A stretch of DNA of 64,000 nucleotides from a virus. A program made the translations under genes and the position numbers. Each line of letters opens with the position of its first letter. The first letter of the stretch is position 1. Below, one piece after another: positions 32,101 through 40,568 of this stretch. The notes under the pieces were generated by a model. It made no database searches, was not told the origin of the DNA, and saw only the letters and a program-made list of their open reading frames with translations. The stretch spans positions 62,001 to 126,000 of IMG/VR virus record IMGVR_UViG_3300044732_001952, one strand, 5' to 3'.

Positions 32101-33514
32101 TAAATAGCCACCATGCGTTTATAACTAATCTTCTCCATAATTCAAAATCCATTTCTTTAGGTGAAAGGTTTCTTGAGTACCCTGAAAAAGGTACATTATA
32201 TGGATTACCATAACCTTCTTCACCAGAATTACCAGGTAAAGTATTATTAAATAGATTATTGTCAAAGAAACTTAATAACACATCTAACCCTAATTCAGAT
32301 GCTAAAACTTTAACTAATTCATCTGCGGTATTATCTTTTTTATCGTATGTTACTATTCTTGAAATGGATATCCCATCAATATATTTTTTAACCTCATCAA
32401 ATTCTCTACCGTAAATTCTTAAAAGTTTGTTAACTTTTCTACCATAAACGTCTGTGTTATCACCTTCAGTATCAAACTCTATGATTGAATCGGAAACAAA
32501 TCTTCTAGCAATAAGGTCTGTTTTATTTGCATCCATTTGAATTCCTATATCAATCCAATCATTAAGGTAGTTTGTGAATTCAGTTGAACCATTATCAAGA
32601 TTATAACCATCACTTGTTGGCCAAGTTAATCTTCTATTACTACTGAATAGTGTACCTGATTCAGTTCTTATAGGTAAATTAACAGCTATTGTATATTGTG
32701 GGGTTATAAGTCTATTTAACATGTTAGACTCAAATTCATTTAAACGGCTGAAGAAATATTTGTTTATTAATTCCTCTTTAGGTCTAACGTGGTAGACAAA
32801 ACTACCAAAACCAACACCATTTAAATTAGGCCATGGATTACCATTAACTTGTAGATAAACGTAATTATCTAAACTTGTACTACCAGTAAAACCTAAAACA
32901 TAAAAATCACCAAATATATTTGTGACTTGGTAATCCAAAAAGCTATTATTTAAGTCGGATATATCACCGTAATTATTAATATTAAATAATGGGTTTTGTG
33001 CAAAGACTAAACCAAATTTATTTTTTATTAATGATACGGGTATTTTGAATGTAGAGGTTCCTGATATACTATCATAGTTATAGTTTAATACAGTATTTCT
33101 TGGTATTCTTTCTGGGTCATCGTCTATTAAATTATCGACGTATAAAGAACCTTTCCATTTTAATAAAATTTGTTCGATATTACTTTTAATGAATTGGAAA
33201 AAACTACCAAAATAAACATAACCTTCTAATCTATTAGGGTCTATGTTTAGTGATATTTTTAAACTCTCGTTTGAAAGAACTTGTGATTCATCTATAGTTA
33301 GATTTAAATCATTTAAAGTATATGCGTCAGAAAAACTACCGGTGTTATAAACCTTACTTAAACTAGCTGAAGCATTTGTTGTAATAGCAAAATTGCCTAA
33401 TGTAAAAAGTGTTACACCATTAGTAAATTGTTGTCCTACTAGGTTTGGTGAAAAGTCACCTTGCCCTTTTTTATATGGTTCCGTTATTGAACCAGGTACT
33501 ACTTTTTTAGACAT
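29180..33514 (-). CDS. giant Cys-rich modular tail protein
   Basis: A 1444-residue protein, one of the largest in the window. Residues 1-700 form a conserved-looking structural part (segments such as INAWWLFKSKGHRKVLEFFL, NLFGIQKC) that reads like a T4-type baseplate/tail-terminus protein which anchors fibres. Residues about 720-1220 are a chain of Cys-rich modules: CP-x(2)-G/I..., CC(T/S)-x2-VVG-x2-V-x-WDGT-x-C-x-L, repeated at least five times with variations, plus the same GCC...AIG module as the 770-residue neighbour. The C-terminal 220 residues include a helical part and a beta end. Upstream gap is A/T-rich only. Placement in the tail is inferred from neighbours gp6/gp25. Confidence 0.83.
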   Translation of the reverse strand: MSKKVVPGSITEPYKKGQGDFSPNLVGQQFTNGVTLFTLGNFAITTNASASLSKVYNTGSFSDAYTLNDLNLTIDESQVLSNESLKISLNIDPNRLEGYVYFGSFFQFIKSNIEQILLKWKGSLYVDNLIDDDPERIPRNTVLNYNYDSISGTSTFKIPVSLIKNKFGLVFAQNPLFNINNYGDISDLNNSFLDYQVTNIFGDFYVLGFTGSTSLDNYVYLQVNGNPWPNLNGVGFGSFVYHVRPKEELINKYFFSRLNEFESNMLNRLITPQYTIAVNLPIRTESGTLFSSNRRLTWPTSDGYNLDNGSTEFTNYLNDWIDIGIQMDANKTDLIARRFVSDSIIEFDTEGDNTDVYGRKVNKLLRIYGREFDEVKKYIDGISISRIVTYDKKDNTADELVKVLASELGLDVLLSFFDNNLFNNTLPGNSGEEGYGNPYNVPFSGYSRNLSPKEMDFELWRRLVINAWWLFKSKGHRKVLEFFLNLFGIQKCVVSLDEYLYIAKDKLNADKVYTLLAEYFDQPVDDFISSLTAGEISYPIDQYGFPKVPADGDAFYYQMNGFWYNGGNLSEIGNNPHIGPYDYGKMYLDRFRCFVEDFQGTTTGTTTFITLDNLFKDFNNGDIEDGVSNYGGDYAQILNDNNQISSNATVVMAGGVGDVTYGHSGASLRITFSYGGSNCELTCPTDLIYYDNGIIFANDLTPVAVDLTNIYSLLNTNQQDLIVASQITEQCCSNIGGYYLPSSVSTITTICPTEGQISILPSGLVFGVENETCCTNIVVGTDVYWDGTRCILADINSNTVVDVFTADELFYDPIIQTNNTNFVCYWCPPTNVYCGTEYYDLLINSNKQLKVPSGTNGNGGGGGPINFGCTLGVGTTYNDTDGFSYIISSSSEPAPSGYQMCASFYTSQWTPILGTSPLLYEKGCCRGYRNNNNTGGGATGGAIGEVQLGPASLVYCPNISDIIINNNIVYYNYTANPNTSTVQKLGELCCTQSVVGQQVVWDGTNCVLANPVNIKCPDITNIAISPTGVVYYVNNGTTQLLSAECCTKDVVGNDVTISINGECVVSNSPSNCTFTILQTGLVSGISTPDCCTESVVGQPVIWNGNSCNLIPNDFCVIMSVSDENISNLECCKAKGGYIGLDAFGNQVCLDLADTSISVSTTNCPTTFTFLDNLVLIGTDTFIQTEVLGSDGSPLDANCCKNYTTITGDLNYHYDVNTKKCVKTEIAEFTSCRHTLIETYMSLLYPQYHVGSNYGIYGLNERVYVKLKKLIINGYDYLSGYSNLPSTVLDANYLPPDKWNSVLFIQKTLNDLSIDFSKAQLPGQPLNLSNTPNTQGTLTNIFNNGYGFYFIGLNNYSYKIELEVYTISNPSDVKTIYYSSSSSGIVVSDVDIQDVTLKTECGYQVKRTINTSNESCYTVGMNITAGIDVEPSQCYPYILGGNTYL

Positions 33515-33521
33515 TTAATTT

Positions 33522-34424
33522 TTAAATATTTCCTATATTAGTTATCGTGTCAAAATCTTTTGTGTCATCAATCTCATTAACTTCTTCTCTAATTTCATAA
33601 AGTGGTTCACTATTAAATGTATCTTGTACCTCATAAAGATTGTATTGTTTGTAAATTCTATTTTCAAAGTCGTAGATAGTATATTTACCATCAACAATAC
33701 TTTTACTTTGATTCCCAAACAAACCATAAGCAAGAGTCTCAACATCATATTCAACCATTTCTAATTCAATTGTTACGGGATTAAAAAAGGTATTTGTAAT
33801 AACAACAGCCTGACCAGGTGAACCAATAAAAGGTATTTTATTTGGTGTAACCACTGAAGGTGAAGACGGTGTTAATGTACAAAACAATAAATTTGAGTTG
33901 TCATTAAATCTATATCTAATAGCTTTTTGTGATGTATTAGATAAATTTTGATTTACTGCTTCAGTTAAATTAGCTGAAGTAACTATTCTATATAAATTAG
34001 GTATGATTTGATTTGTGTTATCAATATATTCAATTCGATACCCAACCATAGAGTCATTTTGACCCAAAACAGGTGGTAAACTATTAGTATCAAATACTAA
34101 ACCTTTAATGTCGGGGTAAGCTGATAAAACACCACAATCCGCTATTGTAACGTAATATTGTTTTGGTCTTATCATTATTGTATAAAATCCCTTTGACGAA
34201 AATAAATTCGAAGGTAGATTTAAATTATATAAACCACTCAATAATGGTTGTACCCCATTAATATTTAATGGGTTATTAAATTGTGTTAAAAAAGAGTTTG
34301 CGTCTAAAACTCTTACAGGTACAGATGGCGGTACGTCTCTACTAGGTGAATAGGTATAAAAAATATCTATATCATCTGCTGATACGTTAGCCGGTCTTAC
34401 CGTTCCATAGTTGCCTGTAGCCAT
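33522..34424 (-). CDS. tail structural protein
   Basis: A 300-residue protein, no recognised family. Beta-rich with many Pro/Asn/Ser; two cysteines. A segment GFYTIMIRPKQYYVTIADCG and the C-terminal acidic part (REEVNEIDDTKDFDTI) stand out but match no motif I know. It lies between the giant Cys-rich protein and a 146-residue gene, separated by 7 and 1 nt, so it belongs to the same late operon and probably the same complex. Confidence 0.8.
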   Translation of the reverse strand: MATGNYGTVRPANVSADDIDIFYTYSPSRDVPPSVPVRVLDANSFLTQFNNPLNINGVQPLLSGLYNLNLPSNLFSSKGFYTIMIRPKQYYVTIADCGVLSAYPDIKGLVFDTNSLPPVLGQNDSMVGYRIEYIDNTNQIIPNLYRIVTSANLTEAVNQNLSNTSQKAIRYRFNDNSNLLFCTLTPSSPSVVTPNKIPFIGSPGQAVVITNTFFNPVTIELEMVEYDVETLAYGLFGNQSKSIVDGKYTIYDFENRIYKQYNLYEVQDTFNSEPLYEIREEVNEIDDTKDFDTITNIGNI

Positions 34425-34425
34425 G

Positions 34426-34866
34426 TTATTCTATATTAAAAATATTGTAATACCCATTTTTATAATCAGTTAATTGTTCAATTGTTTCTATTTCTTCCAT
34501 TCTAAGATGTCTTTCAAAAACAGATATTGACTGTCTTTCAATAAATATCTCTGTTTTAATTTTAGGTGGAAAAGCTATACCCATTTCTGCTTCTCTTTTT
34601 ACAACATTAATGTTTTGTTGCGTTAAACCATTAGCTTCAAAAAAATAAACTGTTTGGGTTTTAAAGAAAAGGTCAGAATCTTCAAATAAAGGTTTTAATA
34701 CTGAAGTCTTGTAGTTGATACCATTTATGGTATATTCTACATAAGATAAACTATCACCCTCAGTAACAACTTCTGTAACTCCATTAATCCCTACTTGATA
34801 TGGATTATTATCGTCGTATGTCTTAACTAAATTTAATTTTGAGTCTGTAAATCCTGTTATTATCAT
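34426..34866 (-). CDS. small tail/baseplate protein
   Basis: A 146-residue protein. N-terminal half beta (SYVEYTINGINYKTSVLKPL), C-terminal half helical with IFIERQSISVFERHLRMEEI, a layout seen in small baseplate connectors, though no specific family is recognised. It overlaps the 967-residue gene upstream by 4 nt (ATGA). Confidence 0.78.
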   Translation of the reverse strand: MIITGFTDSKLNLVKTYDDNNPYQVGINGVTEVVTEGDSLSYVEYTINGINYKTSVLKPLFEDSDLFFKTQTVYFFEANGLTQQNINVVKREAEMGIAFPPKIKTEIFIERQSISVFERHLRMEEIETIEQLTDYKNGYYNIFNIE

Positions 34867-37766
34867 CCTAAATAAGTTATTCCATCACTAGGTCCATTTG
34901 AGTCCCCGTTATTACCTGTAAATATGCCAGGTTGTTTATCTTCTGAATTACATTTAAAACAAAAAAGACATTTCATACAATTGTTGTTGGGACAGTTAGG
35001 GTCATTAACAACTCTCCTACATTTAAGGGGTATTTTGGTGCCGCTTAAACAAGTACTGTTAGCTTCTGTAACCCCAATTTCATCAAACCCTAGTTGTATT
35101 GCTTCCGTAACCCCATAATTATTAGTGAAATCAGTGTTAGGTTTATATTGTACAGCCCCACCATGTAATATACCACCAACATATAAAGCGTCTGTACTAA
35201 CACCTATTTCAGATGTATCTACTAAAACACCATTTTTGTTTTTTACATCACGACAAAATTTATTTGCTTTAGAGAATGCTAATCCATACCCATTATAGGT
35301 TGGGTTTTGTGGGTCATAAAAAGGTCCGTAATAAACATCACTGTCTGTTGTTTGCATAGCTATTTTAGTTCCTCTATCTAAAACCGTTTGTGCTGACCTA
35401 GGTGTCATTTGTCCATGACAACTTGAGCACTTACTATTAAAATAAGGTCCTGATGTCGATATATCTAATGAACTACTATAAGATTTGGCACAACAACCAC
35501 CTTTAGCATTACTGAATCCATAATTCCATAAATGTGGTACTGTTGTCCCAGTACCAAAAGTAGCTTCTTTCGTTGGATTTGATGTTGTTAACGTAAAATA
35601 AGGTTGTTGTAAAAATATATTACTATTCGACTGGTCTACTAAATTAATATCAATCTCACTTAAATTATTAAATCCACCTAATTGACATGTCGGTGAGACA
35701 TTTGTAAAAGAATATGTAAGATTATTATTTAATGTGTTTATTAAATTTGTGGCAACATAAGCGTAGTTTTTCCAACCACCATGGGAACTAGGTCCAACTG
35801 GTGCGTCACTTTGTTGTACCGTAGTTTTTGTTAATGGATTATCATTTAAAAATTCTGTATTATCTTTAGTTCCAGGTTTTAAAAATATATAAGGTGAATC
35901 GTATCTAGTTTTACTAAATAAACCAATATCTACTGAACTACTATTTTCTGAATTTATTTTAGGATAACTTTTACTGTATTCAATAAACCCATCACCGTTT
36001 CTATCAAAATAAGAAACATAATTTTCTTTTACTGAACAGGTAAAAGTTAATTCTTTTAATAATTCATTAGGATTACTAAAATAATTTAAACTATTATTAC
36101 TACTATTATCGATTACTGTAGTATTAATTGAATCACCAAAATCATTTAGAACAGTAACTATAGGGTTAGCATAAAATGTACCAACAGCTATACCTGTTGT
36201 TGATGGTGCCCAAGGAACTATATTACTAGGGTTTTTATATCCCATTAAATAATCTGACCACGTTTTACCTTTAACCTCTACCGAACCATTAGATATATAA
36301 TGAAAAGTTTCACCATTATTTTGTCTGTTACTCGGTGTCCCTAAAAAAGTATTTATTTCTGATATATTTTGTGACCATACAAAACTACTCACGTCTGTTG
36401 TTGGTGTAGGTGGTGTAGGTGTGGGTGATGACGTACTACCCTTTATTAGTTGTAGTCTTAAATATTTAGCATATTTTTCGTATTCACTGATATTTTCATC
36501 AGAATTTATGTAAGTAATTTTAACTTTTGTATTAGTATTTGGTTTTAAAATAATATCCCTATAAGGTTTTGTTGTATAATATTTAGGAATAGTAGTTGTT
36601 GATTTTGCTTTCCATATTCTAACTTTATTATCTAACGTATAAGATTCCTTACTTTGATTAAAAGATATATCGTTATCTAAATTTTGTATTAAAGTATTTC
36701 CAGGTAATAATGGCATAAAACCATTACCTTCATCGATTTCTATTTTTACAGAAGCACCATACCAACCACCTTTAGTAAAGTTATTCTCACCGTCTAATTG
36801 ATTTATTAACCTTAATGTTAAGGTACAATCTGTTTTTTTAATAAATAATTGTTGTGTATCGTTTAATAAAAGATTATCATTCCAAGGGCCCCAATCAGTA
36901 TAAAATGCTAAGCAATTTAATTCATCATAACCACTGTTAGCCGATTTTTTATAATTTTCTACACTATTGTAAGTACAACAAGTATTGTCAAAACATGGTG
37001 TGTATCCATTAACACCAACTAATGAAACATCATAATTACTCGCACTTGGGTCATTACAAAATTCTACTGGTTGTAGTGTGTCACCACCATTAGATGATGT
37101 AGTAACACAAGCTTTACCACTACCTAAGACACTTATAACACCGTAATTTTCTGCGGCTGTACATAAACCATTTGTGTAATCACCTGTCTGTGTGTTAAAA
37201 TATATTGAAGTAGCTATACTCCAACTACCTAAATATGGTCCCCATATTGCAACAATATCAGTTGTTAAATTAAGGGTTGTTAAATTAGTTTCACCTTTAC
37301 ATGTTTGGTTGACTGGGGTTACATCCATACCAGATAAAATTATCTGTTGCCCAACTTGTAAATTTGCTGCGTCTATGTCTGTGGTTGTTAACCAAATTAA
37401 ATTACCCTCAGATATTGGTAAAGTGTCTCCTTGTGGCCAAGGATTAAAAACACTCCAATCTCTTATGTCAATACAAATGGGTGTTGGCGTAGTAGTGGTG
37501 TTACCAGAACTACTCGTGTTATGACCTGGATTAGATATTACAAGACCTTCATTCCATATACTACTAAAATCTACTAATTCAAATTTAGGTTTTCCTTCAC
37601 CTTTTATATAATGACCAATATTTTTAATATCTTGTTCTAAACCAAATTGTATATAATAAAAATCGGAAATAGGTCGATAGACAATGGTATCTTTAATACC
37701 ATCCCCATCACTATCAATTAATTTAAATGACTTATAATAAGGTATCTTTCTATCATAAAAACTCAT
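34863..37766 (-). CDS. large tail protein with Ca-type loops and a Bacteroidota Cys module
   Basis: A 967-residue protein. Residues 18-26 (DSDGDGIKD) and a later YFDRNGDGFIEY are EF-hand-like calcium loops. Residues 236-266 (FCNDPSASNYDVSL...CFDNTCCTYN) match the DP-x-A-x-NYD...C-x-Y module frequent in Bacteroidota secreted proteins. The C-terminal quarter is Cys-rich: KCSSCHGQM and a final NCPNNNCMKCLFCFKCN cluster, more like a zinc-binding end than a haem site. A Pro/Thr-rich linker (SPTPTPPTPTTD) divides the protein. It lies in the baseplate operon, so an outer tail or host-contact component is likely. Confidence 0.82.
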   Translation of the reverse strand: MSFYDRKIPYYKSFKLIDSDGDGIKDTIVYRPISDFYYIQFGLEQDIKNIGHYIKGEGKPKFELVDFSSIWNEGLVISNPGHNTSSSGNTTTTPTPICIDIRDWSVFNPWPQGDTLPISEGNLIWLTTTDIDAANLQVGQQIILSGMDVTPVNQTCKGETNLTTLNLTTDIVAIWGPYLGSWSIATSIYFNTQTGDYTNGLCTAAENYGVISVLGSGKACVTTSSNGGDTLQPVEFCNDPSASNYDVSLVGVNGYTPCFDNTCCTYNSVENYKKSANSGYDELNCLAFYTDWGPWNDNLLLNDTQQLFIKKTDCTLTLRLINQLDGENNFTKGGWYGASVKIEIDEGNGFMPLLPGNTLIQNLDNDISFNQSKESYTLDNKVRIWKAKSTTTIPKYYTTKPYRDIILKPNTNTKVKITYINSDENISEYEKYAKYLRLQLIKGSTSSPTPTPPTPTTDVSSFVWSQNISEINTFLGTPSNRQNNGETFHYISNGSVEVKGKTWSDYLMGYKNPSNIVPWAPSTTGIAVGTFYANPIVTVLNDFGDSINTTVIDNSSNNSLNYFSNPNELLKELTFTCSVKENYVSYFDRNGDGFIEYSKSYPKINSENSSSVDIGLFSKTRYDSPYIFLKPGTKDNTEFLNDNPLTKTTVQQSDAPVGPSSHGGWKNYAYVATNLINTLNNNLTYSFTNVSPTCQLGGFNNLSEIDINLVDQSNSNIFLQQPYFTLTTSNPTKEATFGTGTTVPHLWNYGFSNAKGGCCAKSYSSSLDISTSGPYFNSKCSSCHGQMTPRSAQTVLDRGTKIAMQTTDSDVYYGPFYDPQNPTYNGYGLAFSKANKFCRDVKNKNGVLVDTSEIGVSTDALYVGGILHGGAVQYKPNTDFTNNYGVTEAIQLGFDEIGVTEANSTCLSGTKIPLKCRRVVNDPNCPNNNCMKCLFCFKCNSEDKQPGIFTGNNGDSNGPSDGITYLG

Positions 37767-38758
37767 TATGTACTTAATATAAATTCTGTCATTGTTATTG
37801 TATTTTGTGTGTTTGCACCAATACCTGGTTCTACCCTAAACCAACGATTACCGTTATTAGTAGTAGGGTTTAAAATAGTGATTTGGCTTGTTTTCCAAGT
37901 TTGGTTATTAGCTAAATCACTTACAGTTATTGGTGACGCAATATAAATTGGTACATTAAAAAATCTATGGACTCTACCTGTTTTAGCGTTAAAAAATCTA
38001 GCCTCCATATAAATTTTTTTATTACCCGTACCTGTAATTGGGTTGTCGGACATTAACCAATAAATTTTATTTAAATTAAACGAAGGCATTGTACTACCAT
38101 TAGCAGATATATCTTCTGATGACAATAAATTTTGTTTTTTATTATTATTACTGTCATAAAAATATAACCTAAAAAAACTTTTTTTAAAGTTATTTTTAAC
38201 ACCAATATCTTGTGGTACAAATCCAGCGGTAATATAATTAGGGGTATCATACATACCACTATCCTTATTATAAAATCTAAAATTTATAGTTACAGTATTA
38301 TAATTTTCAGGGATGTATTTAACTTTTTCTCCATCTATAATTGGGTTTATGGCTTTTTTCTTTTCTCTTTCAATAAAATTATCGATATCATCAGAATAAT
38401 CTACAACCTCAAATTTAACATTTATAGGTATGTTAATATTTTTGTAATTATAATCAGGGTTTATTGTATTACCTGAAGAAATTAAAATACCACCCTCTGA
38501 TACATCAAAATATCCACCAATATTTTCAATTAATGCTGTTTTTAAATTACTAAAAGAACTTTTGGTAAAATAATTTTTACCGATATTTTTAGGTATTTGT
38601 AATTGATTGCCAGATTGCCCAGGTTTAATAGCATAAGTAGTTAAATAATCAGTAAACTGTTGTGTACCCGTAACTACGTTGACCATCGGTTCTACTGTTC
38701 CACCTGTTATTGTGGGGTAATTTAATCTTATTTTATATCTATACGTACTCATTAACAC
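37766..38758 (-). CDS. tail/baseplate structural protein
   Basis: A 330-residue protein, Asn/Ile/Lys-rich and beta-predicted, no cysteines visible and no recognised domain. It overlaps the 604-residue gene by 7 nt and the 967-residue gene by 1 nt. Two in-frame starts exist, MLM and the third-codon Met (MSTYRYKIRLNY); the later one avoids the overlap and is equally possible. Context next to gp6 suggests a baseplate wedge role. Confidence 0.8.
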   Translation of the reverse strand: MLMSTYRYKIRLNYPTITGGTVEPMVNVVTGTQQFTDYLTTYAIKPGQSGNQLQIPKNIGKNYFTKSSFSNLKTALIENIGGYFDVSEGGILISSGNTINPDYNYKNINIPINVKFEVVDYSDDIDNFIEREKKKAINPIIDGEKVKYIPENYNTVTINFRFYNKDSGMYDTPNYITAGFVPQDIGVKNNFKKSFFRLYFYDSNNNKKQNLLSSEDISANGSTMPSFNLNKIYWLMSDNPITGTGNKKIYMEARFFNAKTGRVHRFFNVPIYIASPITVSDLANNQTWKTSQITILNPTTNNGNRWFRVEPGIGANTQNTITMTEFILST

Positions 38759-40566
38759 TTAACTGTTGCTGAAGGGTTCACCGTTAAAGGTTCAATTGTT
38801 ATTTCTGGTATTTGTCTCCTAACATATATAAATTTATTTAAATATATATAGTTAGCACCATTTAAAAATGGGTAATTAACGCCATTGTCACCATTTTCTA
38901 TATAACCTGGTTCTAGAATATCCCTCCATTCAAGAGAACCATTAGGTCTTAATTCTGAATCACCAGGAATACCAACAACGTTTTGTCCAACATATGCTGA
39001 TTCAATAATATTAGAAAATTTCCTAATGTCTAATTTAGAGAAAGGGTCTATATAATAACCTTTTTCGGGTGTGTTATTAGTATTTAAAGCAAATCTATGT
39101 ATTATTTTAGAAACTGTTCTTTCTAAAATATCCCCTCTATTATATTCAACAAAGTCACCAAAATACTCACTAGTTTTGGGTATGTTTTTTTCAATAGTCC
39201 CTATACCGCTTGGGTTATTAAGTGATATTGTTTCTATTTTGTTAGAACTATCTGCGTAACTATATTCAAAATCCCAATTAGCGGTTACATCTGACCAATT
39301 AAAATTATTTGCTCCTGCTCTTTTTATTGTACCTAGGTATAGTTGGGTTAATTCACCGTCTTTATGACTGTATATAAACTTAGTATTTATGTCTTGTATA
39401 AAGGTAAATAACCAAGTATCGTTAGCTATAGCTAATTTATTAATTTTAGTTTTTGGGTAAATGTTAGTACCAAATGAAGTTGCTTTATTAACTTCGTAAT
39501 CATTACCTGTTAACAAAGTAAATTTTCTTATATAATAATCTGACGGTATACCATCCATTCTTCTAAATGGTATACTTAAATTATTAATATTTAACCCAGG
39601 TATATTACTTATTTTTAAATCAATAATAAAATTGTATCTATCAATAATTTTTTCAACCCTATATAAACCATTGAGTATAAAAGGTCCATTTACGGTTCTT
39701 ATGTCTATGTAATCAGAAACCCTTAAATTATGTGTTAATGCTGAAAAGCTGGGTGATAGGTTACCTGTAGTTACTTTGGTATAATTTGCATTAGTAGAGG
39801 TTCCACTTAAATCTGTAGATACTACTTTTATAATGTTCTGTGTGTTAAGAAAATTTATGTCGTTATCAGAAACATTTATCACTCTTTTTAAAATCAATTC
39901 ATTATCGGGACCAATATATTTAGTTGTTAACCTAAATTTTGTTTCCGAATACTGTCCGTTAACACCTAAAAAATCTACATCATGAAAACCAGTATAAATA
40001 CTATTATGTGTGTTACTGTATATGTAACAAAAATCACCCTCAACCAATTTATTTTTTTGTTGGGTCTCCAATAAAACTTGTTCTTTAGTGCCAGAAGGGT
40101 CAGTAGAAATTAAATTTTTTATAGTAATACCTTTATAAGCCTGATTGTCTCCTACTTTAGTGTATTTATCAATTTTACTAGGGTACAGTATTTGTAAAAC
40201 CCAATTATTTGGTATAGGTGGGTTTTGATTAGTTATTACATTACCAGAACCAAAAAGTGGGGTCCAATCAGAATTGTTTGGTCTTGTTATACCAATAGTT
40301 TGTGGGTTAGCCCCTGTTGTAACTGTTGTTGCTGTGTAATTAATTGAATTGTCGGTAATAATGTTTAATCTACCTAGAATTCTATATTTTGTAGAATTGT
40401 CTCTTTCATCTTGAAAAACTTGGTCTGCACTAAGGATTGAAATAATTTTATTAAAATTATTTTTTAACGGACTAAGGCTGCTATCTAAATTTAATTTATA
40501 GTTAAAATTAGTGTCAGGGGCCATTTTATATCTAGCCCTACCCAATAGTTGTTCAATTCTTTCCAT
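38752..40566 (-). CDS. baseplate-region structural protein
   Basis: A 604-residue protein directly behind gp6 (2-nt gap). The N-terminus (ERIEQLLGRARYKMAPDTNF) is helical; the rest alternates beta segments with Asn/Thr loops. In T4 the genes after 6 encode wedge proteins 7 and 8, and this protein could play such a part, but I see no sequence signature that proves it. No enzyme motifs. Confidence 0.8.
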   Translation of the reverse strand: MERIEQLLGRARYKMAPDTNFNYKLNLDSSLSPLKNNFNKIISILSADQVFQDERDNSTKYRILGRLNIITDNSINYTATTVTTGANPQTIGITRPNNSDWTPLFGSGNVITNQNPPIPNNWVLQILYPSKIDKYTKVGDNQAYKGITIKNLISTDPSGTKEQVLLETQQKNKLVEGDFCYIYSNTHNSIYTGFHDVDFLGVNGQYSETKFRLTTKYIGPDNELILKRVINVSDNDINFLNTQNIIKVVSTDLSGTSTNANYTKVTTGNLSPSFSALTHNLRVSDYIDIRTVNGPFILNGLYRVEKIIDRYNFIIDLKISNIPGLNINNLSIPFRRMDGIPSDYYIRKFTLLTGNDYEVNKATSFGTNIYPKTKINKLAIANDTWLFTFIQDINTKFIYSHKDGELTQLYLGTIKRAGANNFNWSDVTANWDFEYSYADSSNKIETISLNNPSGIGTIEKNIPKTSEYFGDFVEYNRGDILERTVSKIIHRFALNTNNTPEKGYYIDPFSKLDIRKFSNIIESAYVGQNVVGIPGDSELRPNGSLEWRDILEPGYIENGDNGVNYPFLNGANYIYLNKFIYVRRQIPEITIEPLTVNPSATVKC

Positions 40567-40568
40567 TG

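Noticed and set aside
35380-35440. CSSCH in the 967-residue tail protein as a cytochrome c haem site
   Set aside because: No signal peptide for periplasmic haem attachment and no distal Met context; other nearby Cys clusters suggest metal or disulphide instead.
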